A DNA stretch of 64,000 nucleotides from Kitasatospora azatica KCTC 9699 (GTDB lineage: Bacteria; Actinomycetota; Actinomycetes; Streptomycetales; Streptomycetaceae), in assembly GCF_000744785.1 (NCBI RefSeq), contig NZ_JQMO01000003.1:4402001-4466000 (forward strand). Reading direction: 5' to 3'. The notes beneath the pieces are model-generated. The model was not told the origin of the DNA, did not search any database, and saw only the letters and a list, made by a program, of their open reading frames with translations. Positions 63,883 through 64,000 of this stretch are shown piece by piece (the stretch's first letter is position 1; every line of letters starts with the position of its first letter). The translations under genes were made by a program, and so were the position numbers.

Positions 63883-63893
63883 GCGGGTCCTCC

Positions 63894-64000
63894 TCAGGAA
63901 GTGGTGATGCCGTGCAGGGCGTCGTGGATGGTCAGGAGTTCGGCGTAGCGTCCGCCGCGTGCGAGCAGTGCCGTGTGGTCGCCCGCCTCGATCACCGCTC
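63894..64000 (-). CDS. ABC transporter ATP-binding protein (C-terminal end only)
   Basis: The last 35 codons are visible: AVIEAGDHTALLARGGRYAE, LLTIHDALHGITTS, then stop at 63894. The 'EAGDHTALLARGGRYAEL' phrase is the typical end of fused membrane-ATPase ABC exporters (VLEAGTHAELLARGGRYAEL). GAGGAGG lies in the 11-bp gap to the GH31 start, so the two form an operon. The rest is off the window. Confidence 0.8.
   Translation of the reverse strand, partial: AVIEAGDHTALLARGGRYAELLTIHDALHGITTS

Overview
The window is high-GC DNA from a filamentous actinomycete, almost certainly Streptomycetaceae (Streptomyces or Kitasatospora). The signs are strong third-position GC bias with long antisense shadow frames, many GTG starts and overlapping ATGA, GTGA and TTGA junctions. 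The gene content also fits: AfsR-like BTAD regulator, F420 oxidoreductase, DrrAB-type exporter, glnA2 with nadE and glnE, a fused amylase-pullulanase, and ROK and PadR regulators. The glnE / nadE / glnA2 neighbourhood matches, from memory, the SCO223x-SCO224x core of the S. coelicolor chromosome.

Layout. 1-20.9 kb is mostly core: an ACT-domain fragment, a PadR regulator, a prim-pol protein, map, an MFS exporter, an F420 oxidoreductase, an M50 protease, an AfsR-like regulator, a DrrAB exporter, panB, an EmrB-type efflux pump with its TetR repressor, an EEP-family hydrolase, nadE and glnA2. 21.0-24.3 kb is a decayed accessory patch. It holds an orphan Xre regulator, two adjacent frameshifted genes (the second a HAD phosphatase), a UTRA-only GntR fragment and a frameshifted NUDIX gene, and it suggests the relic of a pSAM2-like integrative element.

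24.7-29.5 kb is the most interesting locus. It is a compact operon with a secreted protein carrying an exosortase-like C-terminal tail, a WecB-type epimerase, a 53-residue peptide that is little more than a LAATG sorting signal, an exosortase/archaeosortase-family protease (Cys94, Arg139, His160) and a processive GT2 glycosyltransferase. A secreted GH16 hydrolase lies convergent to it. I read this as a Gram-positive exosortase system coupled to surface-glycan synthesis.

29.7-45.5 kb holds glnE, a PAP2 membrane protein, a very large amylase-pullulanase, an Xre-TPR regulator with a tandem HTH-less paralogue, a LysR regulator and a CBM20 alpha-amylase. The two starch genes share a CTTGCTGAAA element that is a plausible MalR-type operator. 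45.5-55.9 kb holds an SDR, a ROK regulator translationally coupled to an enolase-superfamily enzyme, a lipoprotein esterase, a hemerythrin protein, a proline-rich secreted protein, small DUF genes, an ArsC-like protein, and a PP2C phosphatase behind a DosR/OsdR-like box. 55.9-64 kb is a hemicellulose cluster (GH62, GH11, GH31 and the end of an ABC transporter) with a Fic protein and a LuxR-type regulator inserted.

Small-scale structure worth noting: at least three genes have perfect or near-perfect short tandem duplications spanning their own stop codon, and several others carry tandem repeats at their 3' ends. All functional calls come from reading sequence and motifs without database searches.
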